From the NCBI RefSeq assembly GCF_002119725.1, contig NZ_CP021109.1, forward strand, positions 3,410,001-3,474,000: DNA of 64,000 nt, in the 5' to 3' direction. Position numbers and translations under genes: made by a program. The notes beneath the pieces were generated by a model. It was not told the origin of the DNA. It did not search any database and worked only from the letters and a program-made list of their open reading frames with translations. The stretch comes from Bordetella genomosp. 9. Its GTDB lineage: Bacteria > Pseudomonadota > Gammaproteobacteria > Burkholderiales > Burkholderiaceae_B. Positions 36,893 to 45,123 of the stretch are shown in pieces; positions within the stretch are counted from its first letter, which is position 1; each line of letters begins with the position of its first letter.

Positions 36893-37531
36893 TCATCGCG
36901 GCGTGGCGGAACGGCCTGCCTGCGGCATGCCGGCGCTGGCGGTCGCGCCCATGCTGTCGGGCTCACGGTCCGGCGGCTGGAGCGGATCGAAGTCCACCCA
37001 GCGGCCCTCCTGCCAACGCCCTTGTGCGCGTTCGACGTCAACGCCGCCGGCATCGCGCAATACCTTGCAAGCCTGCGCCTCGCGGCTGGGGTCGGTATGC
37101 AGCGCGAGCATCACGCCGGCGGACCGCACTTCCGGATGCTCGGGGTGCGCGGCCTTTGACGCGCGATTGACGCCGGGCTGGCGGCGGCCGGTCACCCATA
37201 GCGCGCCGATCAGGGACCCGATGTAGGCGCCAACGGCCGCGACGCCGACCAGGGCCAGCGCCGTCAGATGCATGGCGCCGCCGATCAGGCCGCCCACCAC
37301 CGCGCCGATCAGGGCCAGCCCGGCGCCGCCCAGCAGCGCACCGTAGTGCGCGCCGCCCGCGTCAGGGTCGACCCCGCGGTCCCCGCCGATGGGATATTTG
37401 CCGTGGGCGCCCGCCGTGTTGACATAGAACACATGCACGTCGTCCTCCGCGAAGCCCTGCGCAAACAGCGCCCGCGCGGCGCCCTGGGCCTGCTCGAAGG
37501 TCTCGAATCGTGCGGCAACGATCAGTGCCAT
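36893..37531 (-). CDS. hypothetical protein with glycine-zipper membrane segment
   Basis: 212 residues. Begins MALIVAARFETFEQAQGAAR, a ferredoxin-like alpha/beta domain (1-70) seen in general stress proteins that handle small ligands or contacts, then a Gly-rich membrane hairpin (AVVGGLIGGAMH, GAYIGSLIGALW, about 80-125), then a second alpha/beta domain (GVMLALHTDPSREAQACKVLRDAGG). GGGAG lies upstream of the ATG at 37531. Role unknown. Confidence 0.75.
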   Translation of the reverse strand: MALIVAARFETFEQAQGAARALFAQGFAEDDVHVFYVNTAGAHGKYPIGGDRGVDPDAGGAHYGALLGGAGLALIGAVVGGLIGGAMHLTALALVGVAAVGAYIGSLIGALWVTGRRQPGVNRASKAAHPEHPEVRSAGVMLALHTDPSREAQACKVLRDAGGVDVERAQGRWQEGRWVDFDPLQPPDREPDSMGATASAGMPQAGRSATPR

Positions 37532-37627
37532 ATCAGTCTCCCTGGATAGCCTGGATGCTTTTGGTTCGATACCGCCCCAACGGCGTACCGATGGGCAGCC
37601 TGGTTCCGGCACGCAAACGCCATGCCG

Positions 37628-38038
37628 TCAGCGCCCTTTCCGGCTGGTGTCATGTTCGGCCGCGTCGCGCCGCAGCAGGGCTTCGCGCAGTACGACGGCC
37701 TGGTTATGGTGTTCGTCGCGGGCGCCGAACAGCAGCGTGATGTCCCGCCCGCCGGCGGCTTCCAGCAGGCGCCGCATGGCGTCCTCCCGCTCGGGCTCGG
37801 AAAGCTGGTCGAGATAGCGCGAACGGAATTCGTCCCAGCGCTCCGGGACGTGGCCGAACCACTTGATGAGCTCTGGCGTGGGCGCGAGTTCGCGCGCCCA
37901 CAGGTCCACGCCCAGCCCGGCCTTGGTGCGGCCGCGCGGCCAGAACCGGTCCACCAGCACACGATAGTTCCTGTCCGCCGGCTGCTCGCCATACACCCGC
38001 TGCAATCGGATGGCGCGACGCGGATGTCGTGTGGCCAT
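37628..38038 (-). CDS. yeaO: DUF488 family protein (YeaO-like)
   Basis: 136 residues, cytosolic. Contains RVLVDRFWPRGRTKAGLGVD, LWARELAPTPELIKWFGHVPERWDEF and the closing ITLLFGARDEHHNQAVVL, the full DUF488 pattern. The start at 38038 is favoured, although a TTG at 38059 overlaps the upstream stop by four bases and is possible. Biochemical role unknown. Likely co-transcribed with the gene upstream. Confidence 0.85.
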   Translation of the reverse strand: MATRHPRRAIRLQRVYGEQPADRNYRVLVDRFWPRGRTKAGLGVDLWARELAPTPELIKWFGHVPERWDEFRSRYLDQLSEPEREDAMRRLLEAAGGRDITLLFGARDEHHNQAVVLREALLRRDAAEHDTSRKGR

Positions 38039-38055
38039 ACGAAGGTATCGTCCGC

Positions 38056-38499
38056 TCAACGATCCAGGGTTTCCGTTCCGCCCGGACCGCGCAGCTCGTC
38101 GGTGCCGTCGGCCAGCGTGATGAACAGCGGCGGCGATGACATCGAATGTACGTTCGCTTCAGCGGCGCTGTCGGGCAATTGCTGGAACAGTCCGTCCACG
38201 TAGATGAACGTGAGCTGGCTGGCCAGATGCCGCAGCGCGGCCCCCAGGTCCGGGAACCCCTGCCCCTGAATCGCGCCCTGGTCCAGGCGATAACCGTATT
38301 GGCCGCCTTCCTCGTAAAGGTCGCCTACCTCGATCGCCTTGCCGGCCGCGTTCTGGATGTACAGCCGCCCCGCCGCGGCGGACAACGCAAACTGGTGGGC
38401 CGCGGGCGATGAATCGCCCTGCATGTGTTTCGCATCGAGCGGCGACTCGACGCCCAGTTCCATGGCCAGGCCCTGCACGGTGTCTTTCAGCGTGTTCAT
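38056..38499 (-). CDS. hypothetical protein
   Basis: 147 residues, soluble, acidic, with no recognised domain. It begins MNTLKDTVQGLAMELGVESP and contains HQFALSAAAGRLYIQNAAGKA and GYRLDQGAIQGQGFPDLGAAL. AGAGG lies eight bases before the ATG. Divergent from glgX by 139 bases. Confidence 0.65.
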   Translation of the reverse strand: MNTLKDTVQGLAMELGVESPLDAKHMQGDSSPAAHQFALSAAAGRLYIQNAAGKAIEVGDLYEEGGQYGYRLDQGAIQGQGFPDLGAALRHLASQLTFIYVDGLFQQLPDSAAEANVHSMSSPPLFITLADGTDELRGPGGTETLDR

Positions 38500-38638
38500 C
38501 GCTTTCCTCTGAATCCGTGAACCGGGCTTGGCGCCGCAAAGCCCATACCCGCCCCGGCATGCCGTTTGCTATTCAGCAGCCCCCCAGCCGCGTGCTCATC
38601 CACACGCGGCGCATTCATTCTCCCCTGGAGTTCCGATC

Positions 38639-40930
38639 ATGACCGACCAGCCACGTATCTCCGAGGGCTTGCCGTTTCCCCTGGGCGCCACCTGGGATGG
38701 CGACGGCGTCAACTTCGCGCTGTTTTCGGCCAACGCCACCAAAGTGGAGTTGTGCCTGTTCGACAAGACCGGCCGAAAGGAAACCGAGCGCATTGTGCTG
38801 CCCGAGTTCACCGACGAGGTATGGCACGTCCGCGTCAGCGGACTGGAGCCCGGCACCGTGTACGGCTACCGCGTGCACGGCCCTTACGACCCTGCCAACG
38901 GCCATCGCTTCAACCCCAACAAGCTGCTGCTCGACCCCTACGCCAAGGCCTACGTCGGAGAACTGCGCTGGGATCCCGCCGTGTTCGGCTACACCCTCGG
39001 CAGCGAGGAAGGCGACCTCAGCTTCGACGAACGCGACAGCGCCCCCTTTGTCCCCAAATGCCAGGTCGTGGACCAGCGCTTCACCTGGACCCACCCCACC
39101 CGCGTACGGGTCCCGTGGGAATCGACCATCTTCTACGAAACGCATGTGCGCGGCTACACCAAGCGGCATCCCGCCGTCCCCGAGCACCTGCGCGGCACCT
39201 TCGAAGGTTTGGGCCAACAGGCGGTGATCGACCACATCAAGAACCTGGGCGTCACGTCGGTGGAGCTGCTCCCCATCCACGCCTTTCTCAACGACAGCTA
39301 TCTGCTGGACAAGGGACTGACCAATTATTGGGGCTACAACACCATCGGCTTCTTCGCCCCCGACCCGCGCTACTTCGCGCAAGGCCCGGGCGCGATCAAC
39401 GAGCTGAAGCAAATGATCGACCGCTTCCACGAAGCGAACCTGGAGATCGTCCTGGACGTGGTCTACAACCATACGGCGGAAGGCAGCGAGCTGGGACCGA
39501 CCCTGTCGTTTCGCGGCATCGACAACGCGTCGTACTACCGCCTGATGCCCGATGACAAGCGCTACTACATCAACGACACCGGCACGGGGAACACCCTGAA
39601 CCTGTCGCATCCGCGCGTGCTGCAGATGGTGATGGACAGCCTGCGCTACTGGGTCATCGAGATGAACGTGGACGGCTTCCGCTTCGACCTGGCGACCATT
39701 CTGGGGCGCGAGCCGGGCGGCTTCGACTACGGAAGCGGGTTCCTGAAGGCGTGCCGGCAGGACCCCATCCTGTCCAGCGTAAAGCTGATCGCCGAGCCTT
39801 GGGATTGCGGCCCCGGCGGCTATCAAGTGGGCGGCTTCCCCCCAGGCTGGGCCGAATGGAACGACCGCTTCCGCGACACGGTGCGCGCGTACTGGAAAGG
39901 CGACGAAGGCATAGCGCCGGACCTGGCAACACGCATAACGGCATCCGGCGACAAATTCAATCACAGCGGGCGGCGGCCTTGGGCCAGCGTCAACTTCCTG
40001 ACCGCGCACGACGGCTTCACGCTGCATGACCTGGTGTCGTACAACGACAAGCACAACGAAGCGAACGGCGAAGACAATCGCGACGGGCATTCCAACAACC
40101 ACTCCTGGAATTGCGGCGTCGAGGGTCCCACGGACGACGCCGACATCCGCGCCCTGCGCGAGCGCCAGAAACGCAACATGCTGGCCACGCTGCTGTTCGC
40201 ACAAGGCACGCCGATGATCCTGGCCGGCGATGAATTCGGCCGCAGCCAGCAGGGCAACAACAACGCCTATTGCCAGGACAACGAGATCAGCTGGGTGGAC
40301 TGGAACATCGACGACGACGGTCAGGCCCTGATCGAATTCGTGCGCAAGCTGACGACATTGCGGCATACGCTGCCGGTGCTGCGCCGCGGCCGCTTCCTGA
40401 CGGGGGACCGGGACGAGGATATCGGCGTATCCGACGTGCGCTGGCTCAGTCCGGCGGGAGTGGAACTGACGGACGAACAATGGTCCGATGCCGGCATGCG
40501 CTGTTTCGGGCTGGTGATCGACGGCCGCGCGCGAGCGACCGGTATCCGGCGGCCCGCGTCGGACGCCACGCTGCTGCTGGTCTTCAACTCCTACCACGAC
40601 ATGGTGGAGTTCAAGCTGCCCGATATCCCGGGCAGCGACCAATGGACCTGCCTGATCGATACCAATGCGCCGGTGCGCACAGAGCTGCCGAGTTTCGAGT
40701 CCGGCGATACCTACCAGGTGACCGGCCGCTCGCTCCTGCTGTTCTCGCTGCAGGCGAAAGGCGAAACGCGGGAGGTGCTGGAAGATCTGGAAGACACGCT
40801 GACCGACGAACAGAAGATGGAACAAGCGGCAGCCAAAGCGACGGAGGTCTATACCGCGAACGGCGCAGGCAACGGGACGGGAAACGGCGGGAAGGCGAAG
40901 GAAGAGTCCGTGCGCCCCGAAAAAAAGTGA
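38639..40930 (+). CDS. glgX: glycogen debranching enzyme GlgX
   Basis: 763-residue GH13 isoamylase that removes the short branches of phosphorylase-trimmed glycogen. N-terminal CBM48-like domain (GLPFPLGATWDGDGVNFALF), then the catalytic barrel: DVVYNHTAEGSE, VDGFRFDLATILGRE (nucleophile Asp), LIAEPWDCGPGGYQVG (acid Glu) and NFLTAHDGFTLHDLVSYN. About 100 residues longer than E. coli GlgX; the last ~40 form a Gly/Asn/Lys-rich tail. No other glycogen gene is nearby. The start at 38639 matches the family; a longer frame starts at 38528. Confidence 0.95.
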   Translation: MTDQPRISEGLPFPLGATWDGDGVNFALFSANATKVELCLFDKTGRKETERIVLPEFTDEVWHVRVSGLEPGTVYGYRVHGPYDPANGHRFNPNKLLLDPYAKAYVGELRWDPAVFGYTLGSEEGDLSFDERDSAPFVPKCQVVDQRFTWTHPTRVRVPWESTIFYETHVRGYTKRHPAVPEHLRGTFEGLGQQAVIDHIKNLGVTSVELLPIHAFLNDSYLLDKGLTNYWGYNTIGFFAPDPRYFAQGPGAINELKQMIDRFHEANLEIVLDVVYNHTAEGSELGPTLSFRGIDNASYYRLMPDDKRYYINDTGTGNTLNLSHPRVLQMVMDSLRYWVIEMNVDGFRFDLATILGREPGGFDYGSGFLKACRQDPILSSVKLIAEPWDCGPGGYQVGGFPPGWAEWNDRFRDTVRAYWKGDEGIAPDLATRITASGDKFNHSGRRPWASVNFLTAHDGFTLHDLVSYNDKHNEANGEDNRDGHSNNHSWNCGVEGPTDDADIRALRERQKRNMLATLLFAQGTPMILAGDEFGRSQQGNNNAYCQDNEISWVDWNIDDDGQALIEFVRKLTTLRHTLPVLRRGRFLTGDRDEDIGVSDVRWLSPAGVELTDEQWSDAGMRCFGLVIDGRARATGIRRPASDATLLLVFNSYHDMVEFKLPDIPGSDQWTCLIDTNAPVRTELPSFESGDTYQVTGRSLLLFSLQAKGETREVLEDLEDTLTDEQKMEQAAAKATEVYTANGAGNGTGNGGKAKEESVRPEKK

Positions 40931-41049
40931 ACGCATGCAGCCGGGGGCGCTGCCCGCGACCCCCGGTTTGCCGGGTCACACGGATGGCTTGGAAACTTCT
41001 TCATCCATAAAGACCAGGGGCGGCCGATGCCGCACCGGATCTCCATATG

Positions 41050-41077
41050 CACAGGGGCGGTGAGAGCCGCCCCTGTT
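41050..41077. terminator. hairpin between glgX and csbD-like gene
   Basis: CAGGGGCGG and CCGCCCCTG arms around TGAGAG give a perfect 9-bp stem, on the 3' side of both convergent genes. The U-run is very short (TTG), so efficiency is uncertain. Confidence 0.5.
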
Positions 41078-41096
41078 GCCTGCGCATGCGCCGCAG

Positions 41097-41279
41097 TTAC
41101 GGGCGATTGTTGTTCTTGACGTCTTCCTTGACGTCGCCATGGGCCTTCTGCACCTTGCCGACGCCCTGCTGAACGTCGCCCTTCAGTTCCTGGCTCTTGT
41201 TGCCGGTGACCTTGCCCACCGTTTCATTGACCTTGCCCTTCACCTGTTCGCCTACGCCTTTCACCTGGTCTTTGTTCAT
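41097..41279 (-). CDS. CsbD family stress protein
   Basis: 60 residues, highly polar, no cysteine. Family signature MNKDQVKGVGEQVKGKVNET, then KVTGNKSQELKGDVQQ. GAAGGAG lies seven bases before the ATG. CsbD-like proteins are made under general stress and their function is unknown. The neighbouring manganese catalase and YciE/YciF genes make this a stress cluster. Confidence 0.92.
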   Translation of the reverse strand: MNKDQVKGVGEQVKGKVNETVGKVTGNKSQELKGDVQQGVGKVQKAHGDVKEDVKNNNRP

Positions 41280-41330
41280 GAGTGCGCTCCTTCATTGATA
41301 CGCCACGATGGCGCGTATTCACGGTTCAGC

Positions 41331-41369
41331 AAAAGCCGTGCCCAGCCGTGCGAGCACGGCTGGGCACGG
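41331..41369 (-). terminator. Rho-independent-type terminator after manganese catalase
   Basis: Perfect 14-bp arms (CCGTGCCCAGCCGT with ACGGCTGGGCACGG) and a six-base loop, followed on the minus strand by GCTTTT. It lies 16 bases after the catalase stop. Confidence 0.8.
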
Positions 41370-41385
41370 ACCGGGGACCAAGGCG

Positions 41386-42291
41386 TCAGATCTTGGGCGT
41401 GGACCCGCCCGAAGCCATGCCGCCATCCGAACCCAGCTCGGCGCCGGTTTCCGGATTGGACTGCGGATCCGACGCCGTGCGAGCGACCAGGGCCTGCATG
41501 GCCTGGGTCTCTTCGGCGTTCAGATTCACCATGGCCATGCCGTCGCCCCCATCCACCGCGCATTGCTCCTCGCGGTCCGACACGTACTCGAAATTCTCGT
41601 CGCTGTTCCAGGGTCCGCGGGTATCCCCCTCGCCCTGCGACATATTGAAGTACGTGCGCGCGAAGCGCGGGTCGCCCGGCAGCTTGCCGGGAGGGAAGTT
41701 CGGCTGCATGGAATACAAGGCCTTTTCAAAGGACCGCTGGTGCGACACTTCGCGCGTCATCAGGAAGCCCAGGGTTTCCTTGACGCCTGGATCGTCCGTC
41801 ACATTGATCAGGCGCTCGTAGATGATTTTGGCCCGTGCCTCGGCGGCGATGTTCGAGCGCAGGTCACACGAGGGATCGCCGATCGAGTCGATGTAGCCCG
41901 CGTTCCAGAGCTGTCCGCCCGAATTGATCAGCGCCGGGCCGCCTCCATACAGCACTTGCGTCACGTGCGAATCGTTGCCGGCGCCGTTGATCGCGCGATA
42001 CAGCTCGGCCTCTTCATCGACCGCTTCAGCCAGCCTGCCCTTCGCCCCCTTGTTCAACATCGCCACCAGCGTCCCGATGATCTCGAGGTGGCTGAGCTCC
42101 TCGGTCGCGATGTCGATGAGCATGTCCTTGCGGCCCGGATCGTCCTCGGCGATCGCCTGCGTGAAATAACGCATCGCGGCCGCCAACTCGCCTTGCGGAC
42201 CGCCGAATTGCTCCAGAAGCAGATTCGCCAGGCCGGGATTGGTTTCCTGGACGCGTACCGTGTACTGCAATCGTTTGTTGTGAGCAAACAT
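41386..42291 (-). CDS. manganese catalase (dimanganese, ferritin-like)
   Basis: 301 residues. The dimanganese ligands are spread over four helices: E-rich QETNPGLANLLLEQFGG, IATEELSHLEIIG, NIAAEARAKIIYERL and TREVSHQRSFEKAL. This is the non-haem enzyme that removes hydrogen peroxide (KatN in Salmonella). GGAGGGAAC directly precedes the ATG. The C-terminus ends in a Gly/Ser-rich tail. It fits the stress cluster here. Confidence 0.93.
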   Translation of the reverse strand: MFAHNKRLQYTVRVQETNPGLANLLLEQFGGPQGELAAAMRYFTQAIAEDDPGRKDMLIDIATEELSHLEIIGTLVAMLNKGAKGRLAEAVDEEAELYRAINGAGNDSHVTQVLYGGGPALINSGGQLWNAGYIDSIGDPSCDLRSNIAAEARAKIIYERLINVTDDPGVKETLGFLMTREVSHQRSFEKALYSMQPNFPPGKLPGDPRFARTYFNMSQGEGDTRGPWNSDENFEYVSDREEQCAVDGGDGMAMVNLNAEETQAMQALVARTASDPQSNPETGAELGSDGGMASGGSTPKI

Positions 42292-42422
42292 GTTCCCTCC
42301 GTTAGGCGAGTATCCCGGGCCCCATGCCCGCGATCGGCCGTCGTTTTCGCAATCGCTATACCCGCGCGCCTGCCGGCGACCCGGATATGGCGTTTCCGCG
42401 CGGCATGCCCGCGCGGCGAACG

Positions 42423-42959
42423 TCAGATCTTCGACTTCGCGCCCGGCGTTTGCGCCAGTTCAAGAAAGCGCCGCGCCACGGCGCCCATGTTGTGTTCCAG
42501 CCAATCCGCCATCGCCTGCTCCTGCGGCAGAATGCGCTCGCACACGGCCAGCGTTTCACGGTCGCCCACCATCCGGGCGGCTTCGATCAGGTTGCGGTAG
42601 GACGCGATTTCGAAGTGCTCGAAGGCATAGCTCATCATGCCGCCCTTCACGATCTCGTCGCTGGAGAACATGCTCGACATGCCTTGCATTCCCGCCATCG
42701 CTTTGCCGGTCAGGTCCTTGATGGTGGAGGTGTCGCCGCCGCGGCGTTCGATACATTCCGCGATCAGACGCGCCTGCTCGCGCGTTTCCTCGATGTGCTG
42801 TTCCACCTTCACTTTCAGGTCCGGATAGCTTTCGATCCGCGAGGCCATGGTGGTCAGCATGGTTTCGGCCTGCTGTTCCATGGCGTGCGCATCGCGCAGC
42901 CAATCCATGAAGTGGGACTCCATGACGTCCCGGTCTATCGCCACATTGCTGGTTTCCAT
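42423..42959 (-). CDS. yciE: YciE family ferritin-like stress protein
   Basis: 178 residues, four-helix bundle. Collinear with E. coli YciE: WLRDAHAMEQQAETML, MASRIESYPDLKVKVEQH, FSSDEIVKGGMMSYAFEHFE and EQAMADWLEHN. Start 42959 follows GGGAG; a longer frame starts at 43109. Divergent from yciF 381 bases away. Confidence 0.88.
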   Translation of the reverse strand: METSNVAIDRDVMESHFMDWLRDAHAMEQQAETMLTTMASRIESYPDLKVKVEQHIEETREQARLIAECIERRGGDTSTIKDLTGKAMAGMQGMSSMFSSDEIVKGGMMSYAFEHFEIASYRNLIEAARMVGDRETLAVCERILPQEQAMADWLEHNMGAVARRFLELAQTPGAKSKI

Positions 42960-43340
42960 CGATATCTCCCACTGCGCTTGGATGGGCCCTGCGGGGTCTC
43001 CCGCCGACAGCGATGGGCGCCGTCCGGCCACGGGCGGGGTTTGCAGGTTCCGTGCCGGGTGGGCCGCAATGGACGGCGCGGGCGGCCTCGCGCCGCGCGT
43101 TGCCGGCAACCGGGCTTTCCGCCCTGACCTCTGACGCGGAGCCGAACATTAACCGCGCATTAATTGCACCGCTCGCCACTCTTGCTCATCGACGCCGGAC
43201 GCGCCCATATCCTCGCTCCGGGCATGTGGCTTGCAAGATGGCGGCCGAACGCCGTGCCGGGCCGGATCGCGCGATGGCCCGGCCGTTCATGTCGAACTAC
43301 GCAACGCAAACCCTTCAACACTCAGTACAGGAGCACGTTC
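42960..43340. other. divergent intergenic region between yciE and yciF
   Basis: 381 bases without a convincing gene. A TTAA-containing stretch at about 43148-43162 (CATTAACCGCGCATTAATTG, two TTAA boxes six apart) is the only AT-rich island and may hold one or both promoters. No known operator was recognised. Confidence 0.4.
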
Positions 43341-43835
43341 ATGGCCGCTAAAACCGTTGAGGACCTCTTCTTGCACGAGCTGTCCGATATCTACAGTGCG
43401 GAAAAACAGTTGACCAAGGCCCTGCCCCGCATGGCCCGCGCCGCCACCAGCCCTGAGCTGAAGGCCGCTTTCGAGCAGCACCTGCAGGAAACCCAGGGCC
43501 AGGTCGAACGCATCGATCAGGTCGTGGAGAAATGCGAGCTGCGCCTGAAGCGCGTCAAGTGCATGGCGATGGAAGGCCTGGTCGAGGAAGCCAAGGAGAT
43601 CATGGAGGAAATCGAAAAGGGCCCGGTGCTGGATGCCGCGCTGATTGGCGCCGCCCAGAAGGTGGAACACTATGAAATCGCCAGCTACGGCACCCTGGCC
43701 GCCTTCGCCAAGCAAATGGGCGAACAGGAGGCCCTGCAGCTGCTGCTGGAAACGCTGCAGGAAGAAAAGGCGACCGACGAGAAGCTGACGCAGTTGGCCG
43801 AACAGGTCAACGCCGGCGCGTTGGAACAAGGCTAA
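43341..43835 (+). CDS. yciF: YciF family ferritin-like stress protein
   Basis: 164 residues. Matches E. coli YciF closely: KTVEDLFLHELSDIYSAEKQ, GQVERIDQVVEKCELRLKR, CMAMEGLVEEAKEIMEE and AAQKVEHYEIASYGTLA. DUF892 ferritin-like fold, probably metal-binding (glutamates on helices), function unknown. GGAGC lies upstream of the ATG at 43341. Terminator at 43946. Confidence 0.92.
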   Translation: MAAKTVEDLFLHELSDIYSAEKQLTKALPRMARAATSPELKAAFEQHLQETQGQVERIDQVVEKCELRLKRVKCMAMEGLVEEAKEIMEEIEKGPVLDAALIGAAQKVEHYEIASYGTLAAFAKQMGEQEALQLLLETLQEEKATDEKLTQLAEQVNAGALEQG

Positions 43836-43945
43836 GGCGCCGTTACGGCCGCCGCGGCATAGGCTGCATCAATCGGGCCGATCGGCCGCGGCTATCGCCC
43901 GCGCCGCGCCTTCGCAGCAAGCGGCGGCTCGGGCGGGCAGCGCCA

Positions 43946-43978
43946 GGAAACGCCGGGCTTTATGGTCCGGCGTTTTCT
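43946..43978 (+). terminator. terminator after yciF
   Basis: 11-bp stem (GGAAACGCCGG with CCGGCGTTTTC, one G-T pair) and a ten-base loop, with T-rich 3' flank. Its 3' arm is part of the 18-bp tandem repeat, so the second copy can form the same stem. Confidence 0.7.
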
Positions 43979-43996
43979 TATGGTCCGGCGTTTTCT
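43961..43996. repeat. perfect tandem duplication of an 18-bp unit
   Basis: TATGGTCCGGCGTTTTCT occurs twice in a row (43961-43978 and 43979-43996). The second copy covers the end of the flavoenzyme gene on the minus strand, including its TAA stop; the first copy is noncoding and forms the yciF terminator. Confidence 0.95.
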
Positions 43997-45123
43997 TTTG
44001 CGGCGCCGGTCTGCGCGAAGCGGCCGATACGGAACGGTGCGATGGGCAGCTCGGTGCGCCCCGACGCGATCAGGTCGGCGGTGATTTTCCCGACGATCGG
44101 CCCGAGCTCGAAACCATGCGCGGAGAAGCCGAAGGCATGGTAGGCGTCTTCGCGCGTCGAACTGGGGCCGATGACGGGCAGTTCATCGGGCGTGCATGCC
44201 TCGATGCCTGCCCAGCCCCGGCTGACCACGGCGTCCCGCATATGGGGAAAAAGATCCAGCACCGTACGGCCGCCGGCGGCCAGCGAACGGAAATCGAGCT
44301 CCGTCCACTCCGCGTCGCGGTCCACCCACGCGCGCCGTCCGCCGCCGATCAAAACCGTGCCATTGGCGCGCTGCTTGAAGGACAGCGGCCGTCCCTGGCA
44401 CAGGACGACTGGATCCAGGAAATGCGCCATCCGCGTCGTCACCAGCATCATGGGACCGATCGCCTGCAACGGCACCGCTTCGTCCCACTGCTGCGCAATG
44501 CGGTCGGCCCACGCGCCCGCGCAGTTGACCACCACGCGCGCGCTAAAGGCGCCGTCCGCCGTATCGACATGCCAGCGCCCTTCCCGCCGCGCCGTGCCCG
44601 TCACGCGCACGCCTTCCAGGAAACGGGCGCCCAGCGAGCCCGCCTTGCGCCTGAAGGCCAGCGTGGTGCGATACGGGTCGGCCGCGCCGTCTTCCCGCGC
44701 GATTACGCCGCCGCGCACCGTGGGCACGATGCGCGGAATCATGCCGCGCAGCGCGTCGCCGTCGATCCAGGTTTCGTGCGTGTAGCCCAGCTGCGCCATC
44801 AGGGCCAGGCGCTGCCGCGCGGCCGCGACATCGGCATCGTTCTCGGCCACCCGCACCTGCCCGTGCTGCTCGAAACCGCAATCGTCATCGACCAGTTCGG
44901 CGATCCGCAGCCACAGCGCGCGCGCGGCCAGGGCCAGCGGAATCTCTGCCGGATGGCGCGAGAGCGTGCGCACGCCCCCCGCGTTTACGCCCGAGGCATG
45001 CCGGCCGACGTAGTTCTTTTCCAGGACCAGGACGTCGATGCCCGCCCGCGCCAGGTGCAGCGCCGTCGAACTGCCATGCAGTCCGCCGCCGATGACCAGG
45101 ACCTCGGCGCCGCGCGCGTTCAT
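43978..45123 (-). CDS. FAD-dependent oxidoreductase (DAO family, opine oxidase B/HcnC-like)
   Basis: 381 residues. N-terminal FAD motif VLVIGGGLHGSSTALHLARA, C-terminal GFSAHGFELGPIVGKIT as in the sarcosine/opine/D-amino-acid oxidase family. Start set by a four-base ATGA overlap with the gene upstream. Next to a HcnB-like and a [2Fe-2S] gene it most likely forms the catalytic subunit of a three-part amine or opine dehydrogenase. Substrate not known. Last gene of the operon. Confidence 0.8.
   Translation of the reverse strand: MNARGAEVLVIGGGLHGSSTALHLARAGIDVLVLEKNYVGRHASGVNAGGVRTLSRHPAEIPLALAARALWLRIAELVDDDCGFEQHGQVRVAENDADVAAARQRLALMAQLGYTHETWIDGDALRGMIPRIVPTVRGGVIAREDGAADPYRTTLAFRRKAGSLGARFLEGVRVTGTARREGRWHVDTADGAFSARVVVNCAGAWADRIAQQWDEAVPLQAIGPMMLVTTRMAHFLDPVVLCQGRPLSFKQRANGTVLIGGGRRAWVDRDAEWTELDFRSLAAGGRTVLDLFPHMRDAVVSRGWAGIEACTPDELPVIGPSSTREDAYHAFGFSAHGFELGPIVGKITADLIASGRTELPIAPFRIGRFAQTGAAKENAGP

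Noticed and set aside
38615..40936. 773-residue minus-strand frame opposite glgX
   Set aside because: Complement of glgX with no recognisable domain.
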